Source: JADHLJ01 sp038118725
Lineage (GTDB): Bacteria; Pseudomonadota; Alphaproteobacteria; Thalassobaculales; Thalassobaculaceae
DNA length: 64,000 bases
NCBI GenBank assembly: GCA_038118725.1
Contig: JAYOIK010000010.1
Coordinates: 1 to 64,000 of the forward strand
Direction: 5' to 3'
Within the stretch, counting starts at the first letter, position 1. Every line of letters begins with the position of its first letter. The notes beneath the pieces are model-generated. The model worked only from the letters and a program-made list of their open reading frames with translations, was not told the origin of the DNA and ran no database searches. The position numbers and the translations under genes are program-made. Positions 1-6,629 of the stretch are shown here, piece by piece.

Positions 1-221
1 GTCGCGAGGTCTTCGATCACGGCCAGTTCGAGTACATCGTCTCGGCGCATCTGGTGAAGCTCGCGGTGGCGGCGCGAGAGGAACTCCTTGCCCGCCCCGA
101 CGCCCCCTGGGCCGGTCTGATGGCCGCCTCGGTCAACCGCTTCATGCACGAGCCGCTGAAGCGCAAGCACACCACCCGCACCGCCCGCCAGGCCTTGGGC
201 TTTGTCGCGCCGGAGGGGTAG
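1..221 (+). CDS. C-terminal fragment of an unidentified protein
   Basis: This is the 3' end of a gene that begins before the window. The open frame (codons from base 3) runs 72 residues to a TAG and ends ALGFVAPEG. It is helical and rich in Ala and Arg, with charged segments such as HEPLKRKHTTRTARQ. No signal peptide, membrane segment or catalytic motif is visible and I do not recognise the family. Codon use (G/C at third positions) fits the surrounding chromosome, which supports real coding. It is followed by an inverted-repeat element, and the next gene is convergent. Confidence 0.6.
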   Translation, partial: REVFDHGQFEYIVSAHLVKLAVAAREELLARPDAPWAGLMAASVNRFMHEPLKRKHTTRTARQALGFVAPEG

Positions 222-241
222 GTGCCGACTAGGCAGGCAGG

Positions 242-332
242 ACCCTTCGAGACAGCACTTCGTGCTTCCTCAGGGTGAGTGGACAATGAGAACTCACCCT
301 GAGGAGCGCGCGAAGCGAGCGTCTCGAAGGGT
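242..332. repeat. Nested inverted repeat (CCCTTCGAGAC family)
   Basis: ACCCTTCGAGAC at 242-253 pairs with GTCTCGAAGGGT at 321-332. Inside it, CCTCAGGGTGAGT at 268-280 pairs with ACTCACCCTGAGG at 292-304. The whole element could fold as a long hairpin between two convergent genes and fills the only non-coding stretch here. The same outer arms recur at 48371-48493. It resembles intergenic dispersed repeats of alphaproteobacteria; a role in transcript ends is inference. Confidence 0.85.
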
Positions 333-353
333 CTTCGCGAACCAATCGACACG

Positions 354-905
354 TCATCCCTCCGCGACGATCCCCGTGGGCTTGCCGTCGATGCTTTTGA
401 CGTTCTTGCGCTTCCAGTACCGCGCGACCCCGTCCGGGCCCATATCGGCATAGAACGGCAGCAACTCGCTCTCGCCCCTGCTCCGTTGGAAAATCATTTC
501 CGGCACGCCGGTCCCGCAGGAGGTCTGCACCAGATCGACGGCGAGGTCGAAGATCTGCCGGCTGCCGGCGAGTTCAGGGAACAGCGGCCCGAGTTCCGCC
601 CATTCCGGGTCGCGGGGATGGATCACCTTCGCCTCGCCATAGACCCGCAGGATCAGCGGCTCGCCCTCGAAGGCGCAGAACATCAGGGTCATGCGGGGGA
701 TTTCCAGCACATGCGCGGCGGTCTCGTTGCCGCTTCCGGAGAGGTTCAACCAGACAATTCGATTGGCGTTCAGCACCTTCAGCGTATCCATGCCCTTGGG
801 TGACAGGTTCACCCGCCCGTCGCGCCCCGCCGTGGCGACGAAAAACAGTTTCTGGGCTTCGATGAAAGCCCGCTGCGTGTCTCTAAGCGATGATCCCGCG
901 CCCAT
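354..905 (-). CDS. Pyridoxamine 5'-phosphate oxidase family protein
   Basis: A 183-residue single-domain protein of the PNPOx-like split-barrel flavoprotein superfamily. The N-terminal part has the expected layout: a helix, then FFVATAGRDGRVNLSPKG, then strands such as NRIVWLNLSGSGNETAAHV and LMFCAFEGEPLILRVYGEA, which would form the FMN or F420 pocket. The C-terminal half (about residues 120-183) is less conserved. Proteins of this kind reduce or bind small substrates with FMN, F420 or heme; the substrate cannot be told from sequence. The gene is read away from a WYL regulator, and a perfect palindrome lies between the two starts, so control by that regulator is likely. Confidence 0.85.
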   Translation of the reverse strand: MGAGSSLRDTQRAFIEAQKLFFVATAGRDGRVNLSPKGMDTLKVLNANRIVWLNLSGSGNETAAHVLEIPRMTLMFCAFEGEPLILRVYGEAKVIHPRDPEWAELGPLFPELAGSRQIFDLAVDLVQTSCGTGVPEMIFQRSRGESELLPFYADMGPDGVARYWKRKNVKSIDGKPTGIVAEG

Positions 906-951
906 GATGCGCCTCCTCTCGTGACCATGGCGGCATTCTAGATCATCATTG

Positions 952-969
952 CTGACAGCTTATTGTCAG
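952..969. promoter_or_regulatory. Palindromic operator candidate between PPOX gene and WYL regulator
   Basis: CTGACA (952-957) and TGTCAG (964-969) form a perfect inverted repeat with a 6-base spacer. It sits about 47 bases upstream of the PPOX start (905) and 40 bases upstream of the regulator start (1009). YafY/WYL regulators bind palindromes in their own divergent promoter regions, so this is the obvious candidate operator; binding is inferred. Confidence 0.6.
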
Positions 970-1008
970 TAGTGATCCGGTAAACTTGAATCGCCGTTGG
1001 AGATTCAC

Positions 1009-1668
1009 ATGCGCCGCACCGACCGTCTGTTCGAGATCATTCAAATTCTGCGCGCCGCCAAGGCGCCGCTCTCGTCGGCGCGGATCGCCGAGAGGCTCGA
1101 GGTCTCCCAGCGCACGATCTATCGCGACATCGCCACCCTGCAAGCCATGCGCACCCCGATCGAGGGGAAGGCCGGGATCGGCTATATCATGCGCAAGGAA
1201 TACGACCTGCCGCCGCTCAATTTCGATGAGCGGGAACTCGAGGCAATCGTGGTTGGCCTCAGTCTGCTGGGGCGCACGGGAGACACCGCGTTGGAAGCGG
1301 CGGCGCGGCGCGTCCTCTCGAAGATAGATGTCTCGCGCGCCGGCGCCGATACGCTTCGGGTCGACGACTGGGGCGTTCCGCCAGAGCGGCAGGGCGATCT
1401 GGATCAGCTACGCCAGGCGATCCGAGACGAGCGCGCGCTTCGCATCCGCTATCGCGACGGCAAGGACGCGGAGACCGAGCGGGTCATCCTGCCGATCGCG
1501 CTCACCTATTACATCGAGGTGGTGGTGCTGTCGGCCTGGTGCACCCTGCGCAAGGATTTCCGCCACTTCCGCGCCGACCGCGTGCTGGAGTGCCGGCCGC
1601 TGGACCGGTTCTTCACCGGCAAGGGCGACGAGCTCCGCCAGCTGATGGACGCGGGGGATGATTGGTGA
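1009..1668 (+). CDS. YafY-type transcriptional regulator (HTH-11 plus WYL)
   Basis: A 219-residue DNA-binding regulator. Residues 1-60 form an HTH_11 winged helix (MRRTDRLFEIIQILR, then SSARIAERLEVSQRTIYRDI). Residues from about 130 form a WYL-type ligand domain (ALRIRYRDGKDAETERVI; YIEVVVLSAWCTLRKDFRHF). MRRTDRLF is the usual start of this family, so ATG 1009 is preferred over the in-frame TTG at 997. It is divergent from the PPOX gene and ends 24 bases before the remnant of the Abi_C gene. It probably controls its neighbour and itself through the palindrome at 952-969. The effector is unknown. Confidence 0.88.
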   Translation: MRRTDRLFEIIQILRAAKAPLSSARIAERLEVSQRTIYRDIATLQAMRTPIEGKAGIGYIMRKEYDLPPLNFDERELEAIVVGLSLLGRTGDTALEAAARRVLSKIDVSRAGADTLRVDDWGVPPERQGDLDQLRQAIRDERALRIRYRDGKDAETERVILPIALTYYIEVVVLSAWCTLRKDFRHFRADRVLECRPLDRFFTGKGDELRQLMDAGDDW

Positions 1669-1692
1669 GGCCGGGACGGTAAAGATTATCTT

Positions 1693-1952
1693 CTACTGAG
1701 ACCGAGTCTCCTGACGCTTTTCCCAAGTTGAAACCAGGAATGATGACATCGCGCCGGCGAGGTTTACCACGAGTTCGGCATGCCTCGAACTAGGCCGAAC
1801 AGGGCGACGCCCTTGGCCGTGTGCATCACCAACCTTGTTTCTTATAGCGGCCACATTGTTCACAATTGATTGGCAGTTGCCCAAGATAGACTTGAAAATT
1901 CCTTCTTGATGTTGGCTAGGCGCGAGATCCAATTCCTCCGCGCAAAGCTGCC
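1693..1952 (-). pseudogene. Abortive infection (Abi_C) protein, C-terminal part, cut off by IS insertion
   Basis: This is the 3' part of the gene whose 5' part lies at 4271-4793. If the IS element and one copy of the 8-bp target duplication are removed, the two parts join in frame into a 260-residue protein. This part supplies about residues 176-260: the conserved Abi_C tail with LDLAPSQHQEGIFKSILG, then AIRNKVGDAHGQGRRPVRP and RHAELVVNLAGAMSSFLV. RNKVGDAH (R212, H219 of the rebuilt protein) fits the Rx4-6H active-site motif of HEPN ribonucleases. Cut off from its promoter and N-terminus, it is unlikely to be made as a functional protein. Base composition is lower in GC than the neighbours, as is usual for defence genes. 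Confidence 0.9.
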
Positions 1953-1960
1953 AAAGTTTC
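1953..1960. repeat. Left target-site duplication, AAAGTTTC
   Basis: AAAGTTTC directly abuts the left inverted repeat and recurs exactly at 4271-4278 next to the right inverted repeat. Eight bases is the known duplication length for the IS1595 family. Confidence 0.95.
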
Positions 1961-1984
1961 GGGAGCTATCCGGTTGACGTACCA
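1961..1984 (+). repeat. Left terminal inverted repeat of IS element
   Basis: The repeat begins GGGAGCTATCCGG and ends GACGTACCA. Its reverse complement is found at 4247-4270 with one mismatch (G versus A at the fifth base). It contains TTGACG, which serves as the -35 element of the transposase promoter. Confidence 0.95.
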
Positions 1985-2002
1985 CGGCTGACTCCCTATA
2001 TA
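1974..2002 (+). promoter_or_regulatory. Sigma-70-like promoter for the transposase
   Basis: TTGACG (1974-1979, inside the inverted repeat) is followed by a 17-base spacer and TATATA (1997-2002). Transcription would start near 2008-2010, downstream of the ATG at 2005, so the transposase most likely starts at ATG 2032. Confidence 0.7.
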
Positions 2003-2031
2003 CAATGGGAAGCAACGACGGACGAAAACCA

Positions 2032-2940
2032 ATGTTCAAGCTCGACCTTACCAACCCGATCTACTCAGACGTGGACAAGGCCCGCGAACATCTGGAGTCC
2101 GTCATGTGGCCGCACGGCCCGGTGTGCCCCCGGTGCAAGATTTCGGGTGATCGCATAACCAAGTTGATGGGCAAGTCCACCCGCCCCGGTGTCTACAAGT
2201 GCAAGGACTGCCGCAAGCCGTTTTCCGTCACGGTCGGCACCGTCATGGAGCGGTCCAAGATCCCTCTAACCAAGTGGCTGCTGGCGGCTCAACTAAAGGC
2301 CGCGTCGAAGAAAGGTATCAGCGCCCTGCAACTGAGCCGGATGCTCGGCATTGGGTACGAAGCTGCTTGGTTCCTTACCCATCGCCTGAACGAAGCCTGT
2401 GCGACCAAGGCGCCCGATCCGATCGGCGGCGAGAACAAGGTCATTGAAGCCGATGAAAGCCATGTCGGCGGCAAGGCTCGCAACAAAGCGTTCGGCCCGC
2501 CGCCGAAGAAACATGCCGTGTTCACTCTCGTGGAACGCGACGGCGAAGCACGGTCTTTCCATGTCGCCAACGTGACTGCGAAGACCGTGCGCCCGTTGAT
2601 GGTCAAGCACGCCAGCCGCAAGTCCTATCTGATGACCGACGAAAGCACGATCTATCCCAAGATCGGCAAAGAGTTCGCCGGACACGGTTCCGTCAATCAC
2701 TCCGCGAAGGAATACGCGCGCGGCACGTTCTTTCACTCGAACACCGCAGAGTCGTATTTCGCCCTGCTCAAGCGCGGCGTGTACGGCTCATTCCACAGCG
2801 TGTCCGAAGCCCATCTGCATCGGTATCTGGCCGAGTTCGATTTCCGGTACAACCACCGCAAGGTGTCCGATACCGAACGGACGATTGCCCTGCTGAAAGG
2901 CGCAGCCGGTAAGCGGCTGACCTATCATCAAGTTGGTTAA
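2032..2940 (+). CDS. IS1595 family transposase (ISXO2-like)
   Basis: A 302-residue DDE transposase. The N-terminus has a zinc ribbon (CPRCKISGDR and YKCKDCRKPFSV), followed by a helical linker that binds DNA. The catalytic domain shows the family blocks IEADESHVGGKARN (first Asp), LMTDESTIYPK (second Asp), and NTAESYFALLKRGVYGSFH with YLAEFDFRYNHR, which ends the ISXO2-like domain. An ATG exists at 2005, but it lies only two bases after the -10 hexamer, so the start at 2032 is chosen. The frame is intact, so the element may be able to move. The retropepsin-like gene follows 47 bases downstream on the same strand. Confidence 0.93.
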   Translation: MFKLDLTNPIYSDVDKAREHLESVMWPHGPVCPRCKISGDRITKLMGKSTRPGVYKCKDCRKPFSVTVGTVMERSKIPLTKWLLAAQLKAASKKGISALQLSRMLGIGYEAAWFLTHRLNEACATKAPDPIGGENKVIEADESHVGGKARNKAFGPPPKKHAVFTLVERDGEARSFHVANVTAKTVRPLMVKHASRKSYLMTDESTIYPKIGKEFAGHGSVNHSAKEYARGTFFHSNTAESYFALLKRGVYGSFHSVSEAHLHRYLAEFDFRYNHRKVSDTERTIALLKGAAGKRLTYHQVG

Positions 2941-2987
2941 ACCGAAGACCATTAAACAGAAGATTCGCCACTTTCTGAGGTGGCGTT

Positions 2988-3431
2988 GTGGCCGGAATGG
3001 CAGATAACGAAGAACCCGTTTGGGCCAAGATCGACTTTCGCCAAAACGTCGACGACTTGGTTCAATACGGGCCTTCGCTCAAGGTTGGCATCTCCGCCGA
3101 TCCGTTCGTTGGCGGAGAGATGGCGAGCGCCTGTTCCCAAATTGACACCGGCGCGGCGGGAACGGGCATCAGCACTCGATTGGCTGAAAGACTTGGGCTT
3201 GTCGCTATTGACCACGGCGAACTGCACCACCCTGGGGGAGACCCTATCGTCGCGCCTGCTTTTAAGGTTCGACTCTACCTCCCCAGCGCTGAACTCAACC
3301 TGGAGGTCATAGGACTTTCCACCCTCGACCCGCCACACGATGTTCTTATTGGCCGGGATGTTCTTGCGAGTTGCCGCCTTGTGGTGGACTTTAGTCGCGG
3401 AATGGTCGGGCTTCATATCAAAGCTTCTTAG
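2988..3431 (+). CDS. Retropepsin-like aspartic protease, IS cargo
   Basis: A 147-residue protein with one aspartyl protease lobe: hydrophobic-hydrophobic-DTGA (QIDTGAAGTGISTRLAE), where the Asp is the catalytic residue, and a second conserved block HDVLIGRDVLASCRLVVDF, the ILGRD/L motif of bacterial retropepsins. Single-lobed enzymes of this type act as homodimers. No signal peptide or membrane segment is seen, so it should be cytoplasmic. The GTG at 2988 has a GAGG ribosome site 8 bases upstream; ATG 2997 is the alternative. It lies inside the IS element after the transposase and overlaps the 3' end of an antisense small gene by 14 bases. Its substrate is unknown; neighbouring cargo proteins are obvious candidates, which is speculation. 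Confidence 0.8.
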   Translation: MAGMADNEEPVWAKIDFRQNVDDLVQYGPSLKVGISADPFVGGEMASACSQIDTGAAGTGISTRLAERLGLVAIDHGELHHPGGDPIVAPAFKVRLYLPSAELNLEVIGLSTLDPPHDVLIGRDVLASCRLVVDFSRGMVGLHIKAS

Positions 3432-3576
3432 CCCCCTTAGCCTTGTCCTTAGCCCCAGCCTTGGGCTTATCCTTTCGTGGCGAAGGCGGCATGTGCAGGA
3501 GCTTGTCTAGCAACGCATCCCGGCGCCGCTCGGCTTCCTCCTGGGGGTAATCACTATCTGACTTGCGAGATGTCAT
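3418..3576 (-). CDS. Small basic protein, IS cargo
   Basis: A 52-residue protein beginning MTSRKSDSDYPQEEAERR, with LLDKLLHMPPSPRKDKPK in the middle and a Lys/Ala-rich tail. The layout (acidic, Arg-rich helix, PPxPRK, basic tail) matches a recurrent family of tiny alphaproteobacterial hypothetical proteins that I know only as unnamed. It is antisense to its neighbours. Its stop overlaps the end of the protease gene, and its ATG shares the palindrome CATG (3574-3577) with the ATG of the helical protein on the other strand, so the two genes diverge from overlapping start codons. An upstream in-frame TTG at 3612 would add 12 residues. It might act as a small partner or antidote, which is inference from position only. 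Confidence 0.6.
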   Translation of the reverse strand: MTSRKSDSDYPQEEAERRRDALLDKLLHMPPSPRKDKPKAGAKDKAKGAKKL

Positions 3577-4123
3577 GGTTAAAACCCGAAATTTCCGCGA
3601 CGACGACTTCAAGCCTGTTGCACAAGCAATCGGCGAAGTCGTTTTAGCATGGAATGACTTGCATCAGGTGCTCGGCATATTGTTCTGGTTTACGGTCGGT
3701 ATCAAAAATGCTCTGGTCCCGTTCGCTGTCTGGCATTCCAGCAAAGTAGATCGGGCGCAGCGAGAAATGCTGCAAGCGCTTGTGGATTTAGAAGCGCTCG
3801 GTCTCGATATTCGTAAGGACGTGCGGGGCGAGTTTCGCTGGCTTCTGAAGGAAATCAACAAACTCGAAGACCACCGCAACAATGCGGTTCACTCTCTGTT
3901 GATGAAAGGCGATGAAGGTATCGCAGCCGGCGCGCACCAATTTGGGCATCAGCGAGCGAAGCGATTGGCTGATAAAGACCCGCTACGAGAGTTCCAATGG
4001 CTGTATGATTCGATCGTTACCGTGCGAGACCACTCCGCCGCACTAATCAATTGCGTACGTGACGCTCAGCATCCATTGCCCGAAAGACTAAAGATACCAA
4101 GTTGTGGGGATTCCAATCAATAA
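3575..4123 (+). CDS. Helical protein with HEPN-like RNNAVH motif, IS cargo
   Basis: A 182-residue, mainly helical protein of no family I can name. The N-terminal half has an amphipathic helix (AIGEVVLAWNDLHQVLGILF). The centre has a conserved-looking helix with LEDHRNNAVHSLLM, in which R101-N-N-A-V-H106 matches the Rx4-6H catalytic motif of HEPN RNases and toxins, including the polar residue after Arg. The C-terminus is helical and charged. ATG 3575 is preferred over TTG 3563. Base composition is lower in GC than the chromosome. It is the last plus-strand gene of the element and overlaps a small acidic antisense gene. A HEPN RNase toxin or immunity role is inferred from the motif and the company it keeps, not shown. 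Confidence 0.65.
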   Translation: MVKTRNFRDDDFKPVAQAIGEVVLAWNDLHQVLGILFWFTVGIKNALVPFAVWHSSKVDRAQREMLQALVDLEALGLDIRKDVRGEFRWLLKEINKLEDHRNNAVHSLLMKGDEGIAAGAHQFGHQRAKRLADKDPLREFQWLYDSIVTVRDHSAALINCVRDAQHPLPERLKIPSCGDSNQ

Positions 4124-4226
4124 TAATCCCGCCGACGAGATTCGCGCGCAACTCCTCCGCTCCCGCCTCGACCATCTCGGGCGTGACCTCAATTTCGTCC
4201 TCAATTTCAAGCGCTGGCCTGTCCAT
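4047..4226 (-). CDS. Small acidic protein, IS cargo
   Basis: A 59-residue reading frame starting MDRPALEIEDEIEVTPEMVE and containing AGAEELRANLVGG and LVSLVFRAMDAERH. The EVTPEMVEAGAEELR stretch looks like a recurrent family of tiny acidic alphaproteobacterial proteins with no known function. The right inverted repeat supplies a TTGACG hexamer followed after 16 bases by TATTTA, only three bases before the ATG, so the message would be almost leaderless or translation starts at an internal Met (codon 18). It overlaps the 3' end of the HEPN-like gene by 77 bases on the opposite strand. An antidote role is only a positional guess. Confidence 0.45.
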   Translation of the reverse strand: MDRPALEIEDEIEVTPEMVEAGAEELRANLVGGIIIDWNPHNLVSLVFRAMDAERHVRN

Positions 4227-4246
4227 TTTTAAATAGTCCCGATTCT

Positions 4247-4270
4247 TGGTACGTCAACCGGATAGTTCCC
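4247..4270 (-). repeat. Right terminal inverted repeat of IS element
   Basis: On the plus strand this reads TGGTACGTCAACCGG then ATAGTTCCC, the reverse complement of the left repeat except for one base. It supplies the TGA (4254-4256) that now ends the truncated Abi_C frame. Confidence 0.95.
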
Positions 4271-4278
4271 AAAGTTTC
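4271..4278. repeat. Right target-site duplication, AAAGTTTC
   Basis: An exact copy of 1953-1960 that directly abuts the right inverted repeat. Confidence 0.95.
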
Positions 4279-4793
4279 GGAAGGTCAACATCCCGATACT
4301 TGATGTCGGCGTCATCCAAAATATGCTTTATAACACTTTCGAGTAACGTTCGAGCAGCGGTTATTGCTCCTTCAGGATCATCTGTTCTCCTATCCAAAGC
4401 TTTCTGCCAAATTCGATGCACATTGTCAGAATCTAGCGCACCCAGTTTTTCACCAATAGGGTTCGCCGCCGGCGAATGGTCTGCGGCTTCCAGGTGGTCG
4501 AGCAAAGGGCCAAAAGAATCCCAAATAAATTTGCGCCTTTCAGCGTAGGTTCCAAACTCATGCTTTATATATTGCCAAAATTGACTCGTATCACGACAAC
4601 GAAGAACAAACGCTGCCACTTTGCTCGATAAGTCTTTGTGAGCTATGAGCTCTTGCCGCAGACGGCGATAAACGTCATCGCCTCGATCAAAACTTCCGCC
4701 TGCCGCTTCCGTGACGAGGCCGTTTTGCAGTACGTGCATGCGGTCGAGAAACGACATCGCTTCTAAATCAAATGCTACATCATCTTCAAACAT
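4271..4793 (-). pseudogene. Abortive infection (Abi_C) protein, N-terminal part, truncated by IS insertion
   Basis: The 5' part of the split gene: ATG at 4793, reading to the target duplication, supplying residues 1-175 (MFEDDVAFDLEAMSF to DVDLPKLW). The frame now runs four residues into the inverted repeat and stops at 4254, giving a 179-residue truncated product. The last intact motif is the start of the Abi_C region (AARTLLESVIKHILDDA), and everything after DLPKLW, including the RNKxxxAH motif, is separated. The intact family is implicated in phage exclusion by abortive infection. Upstream, 4794-4961 is strongly AT-rich and probably holds its promoter. A truncated protein might still be made. 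Confidence 0.9.
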
Positions 4794-4961
4794 CCCTATA
4801 TCTCACCAAATTTTTGGTTCTAGCACCCGGACATTCTCTTAAAAAACACATAGGCCAAAATAAATTTAGGAAAAATCCGTGCTTTCAATTGATAACATCA
4901 AAATTGGATATACAGATTATATATTCAAGGCATCGCAGATGATTTTCTCAGACCCAACCGC

Positions 4962-6605
4962 TCAAATCCGCCCATCGTAGCTGCCGCGTGGGATCTTGGC
5001 GGCGATGACGGTGTAGGTGTCGGCCCGGAGCGCGTCGCGCATGGCGGCTTCGAGGGCGCCGCGATCCGCGACGGTGACTCCCTTGCCCCCCAGCGCCTTG
5101 GCGACGGCCTCGAAATCGGTTTCGGCCATGTCGACACCGGCATTGGCGTAGTTCATCTCGCGTTGCTTCTTTTCGATCAGCGCCAGCGAGGCATCGACGA
5201 AGACCACCACCACGACCGGTAGCTTGAGGTCTCGCAGGGTCACCAGTTCGCCCAGCACCATCTCCAGCCCGCCATCGCCGGTGAACGCGATCACCGGGCG
5301 GTCCGGCGCGGCGAGCTTGGCGCCGGTGGCCAGCGGCAGGGCGCAGCCCATGGTGCACAGCCCCGTCGATTGCAGCACCGCGTGCGGGACAAAAGACTCC
5401 CAAACCTGGCTCAACAGAATGCGATGGGCGCCGGAATCGACGGTGATCACGGTGTCCCTTGGCGCGACCTTGCGGATCGTCGTGGTGATCGCGGCGGGGC
5501 CCCAGGCCTCGTTCTGGCCATAGGCGCCGGCCAGGGTCTGGCGGGCCTTGGCCGGTGCATCGTCGGGCCAGGTCGGGCGTGTCGTCACCCCGGCGCTCAC
5601 CGCGCGGATCCCCTCGACGATGTCGCAGACGAAACTGATCGGCGCCTGATGCATGTAGGAGTATTCCGGCGCCGCGAGCAGCTCGACCACCCGCTTATCC
5701 GCCGCGTCCCAAGGATCGCGCCAGCCGGCCCGCATCTCGATCGGATCATAGCCGGCGAGCAGGATGTAATCCGCGTCCTTGATAAGCGGCATCAAGGCCT
5801 TGTCGGCCAGCGGCGAAAGCCCGGCGCCACCGAGGCTCATGGCTTCGTCATCGGCGATCAGGCCCTTGGCCTTGTAGCTGGCGATCACCGGCGCGCCGAA
5901 AGCCTTGGCGAAGGTGGTGATGGCCTCTCCGGCATTGCCGTTCACCGCGTCGACGCCGGCGATCACCAGCGGGCGCTCGGCCTCGGCCAGCCAACGGCGC
6001 GCGGTTTCCAGGTCCGGACCCTCGGCGGGCGCGACCGGGGCTCTCGGCACCCGGGACGTGGGAAGCGGGGCGTCATGAATCTGGGCGGCGACGGCGATCG
6101 GAACATCCAGATGCACGGGGCCGGGTCGGCCTTCGGTGGCGATCGCGATGGCCTTGTCGATCAGGGCCGCGACATTGCCGTCCGGCACGGTGAAGCTGGC
6201 CTTGCAGATCGGTCCGAACACCGCGCGGTGGTCAAAGACCTGATGGTTGTAGGTCACCGCGTCGGCGGGATCGACACAGCCGGTCAGCACGATCAGCGGC
6301 ACCCGGTCCTGCTCGGCATTGGCGGTGACGTTGACGGCGTTCGCGGCGCCGGGCCCGACCGTGGCGACCAGCACGCCCGGAGCCCCGGTCATGTGGTGCG
6401 TGCCCTCGGCCATGAAGCCGGCGGCGTTCTCGTGCTTGGCGAGCAGGAAGTCGATCCCCGCCTTCTCCAGCCCGTCGACGATGCTCAACACCTCGCCGCC
6501 CGGAATCCCGAAGGCGGAGCGCACGCCGGCCTGGTAGAGGCGGCGACCGATGATGTCGGCGGTTCTGAGGCCAGCGCCTCGGGTCTCGGCCCCTGGATCG
6601 GTCAT
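4962..6605 (-). CDS. Thiamine pyrophosphate enzyme, acetolactate synthase large-subunit-like
   Basis: A 547-residue enzyme with the three-domain layout of the ALS/pyruvate oxidase/2-hydroxyacyl-CoA lyase family. The N-terminal Pyr domain has IPGGEVLSIVDGL and the activating Glu in KHENAAGFMAEG. The middle domain lies at about 190-330. The C-terminal PP domain has the metal-TPP motif starting TGDGGLEMVLGELV. In the motif the usual Asn-Asn pair is replaced by FVDAS, which is a known variation in divergent members. It follows the acyl-CoA dehydrogenase gene by 24 bases, so the two are probably one transcript. That pairing points to acyl or 2-keto acid breakdown rather than branched-chain amino acid synthesis. 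The exact substrate is unknown. Confidence 0.85.
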   Translation of the reverse strand: MTDPGAETRGAGLRTADIIGRRLYQAGVRSAFGIPGGEVLSIVDGLEKAGIDFLLAKHENAAGFMAEGTHHMTGAPGVLVATVGPGAANAVNVTANAEQDRVPLIVLTGCVDPADAVTYNHQVFDHRAVFGPICKASFTVPDGNVAALIDKAIAIATEGRPGPVHLDVPIAVAAQIHDAPLPTSRVPRAPVAPAEGPDLETARRWLAEAERPLVIAGVDAVNGNAGEAITTFAKAFGAPVIASYKAKGLIADDEAMSLGGAGLSPLADKALMPLIKDADYILLAGYDPIEMRAGWRDPWDAADKRVVELLAAPEYSYMHQAPISFVCDIVEGIRAVSAGVTTRPTWPDDAPAKARQTLAGAYGQNEAWGPAAITTTIRKVAPRDTVITVDSGAHRILLSQVWESFVPHAVLQSTGLCTMGCALPLATGAKLAAPDRPVIAFTGDGGLEMVLGELVTLRDLKLPVVVVVFVDASLALIEKKQREMNYANAGVDMAETDFEAVAKALGGKGVTVADRGALEAAMRDALRADTYTVIAAKIPRGSYDGRI

Positions 6606-6629
6606 GTCGCCCCTATCGGTCGAGAACGA

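Larger units (their letters stand above)
1961..4270 (+). mobile_element. Complete IS1595-family element with cargo genes (2310 bp)
   Basis: The boundaries are set by 24-bp terminal inverted repeats (1961-1984 and 4247-4270) that agree at 23 of 24 positions, flanked by an exact 8-bp duplication. The element holds an ISXO2-like transposase (2032-2940) and about 1.3 kb of cargo: a retropepsin-like protease, a small basic protein, a helical HEPN-like protein and a small acidic protein. IS1595 elements with passenger genes are known, but typical transposase-only members are about 1 kb. The insertion splits an Abi_C gene. The intact repeats, intact transposase and perfect duplication suggest a fairly recent insertion. 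Confidence 0.93.

Noticed and set aside
2005..2031. ATG 2005 as the start of the transposase
   Set aside because: It lies only two bases after the -10 hexamer of the best promoter, upstream of the likely transcription start; ATG 2032 is preferred.
1860..2054. Minus-strand 64-codon frame running through the left inverted repeat
   Set aside because: It reads across the IS boundary in a different frame from the rebuilt Abi_C gene and has no conserved content.
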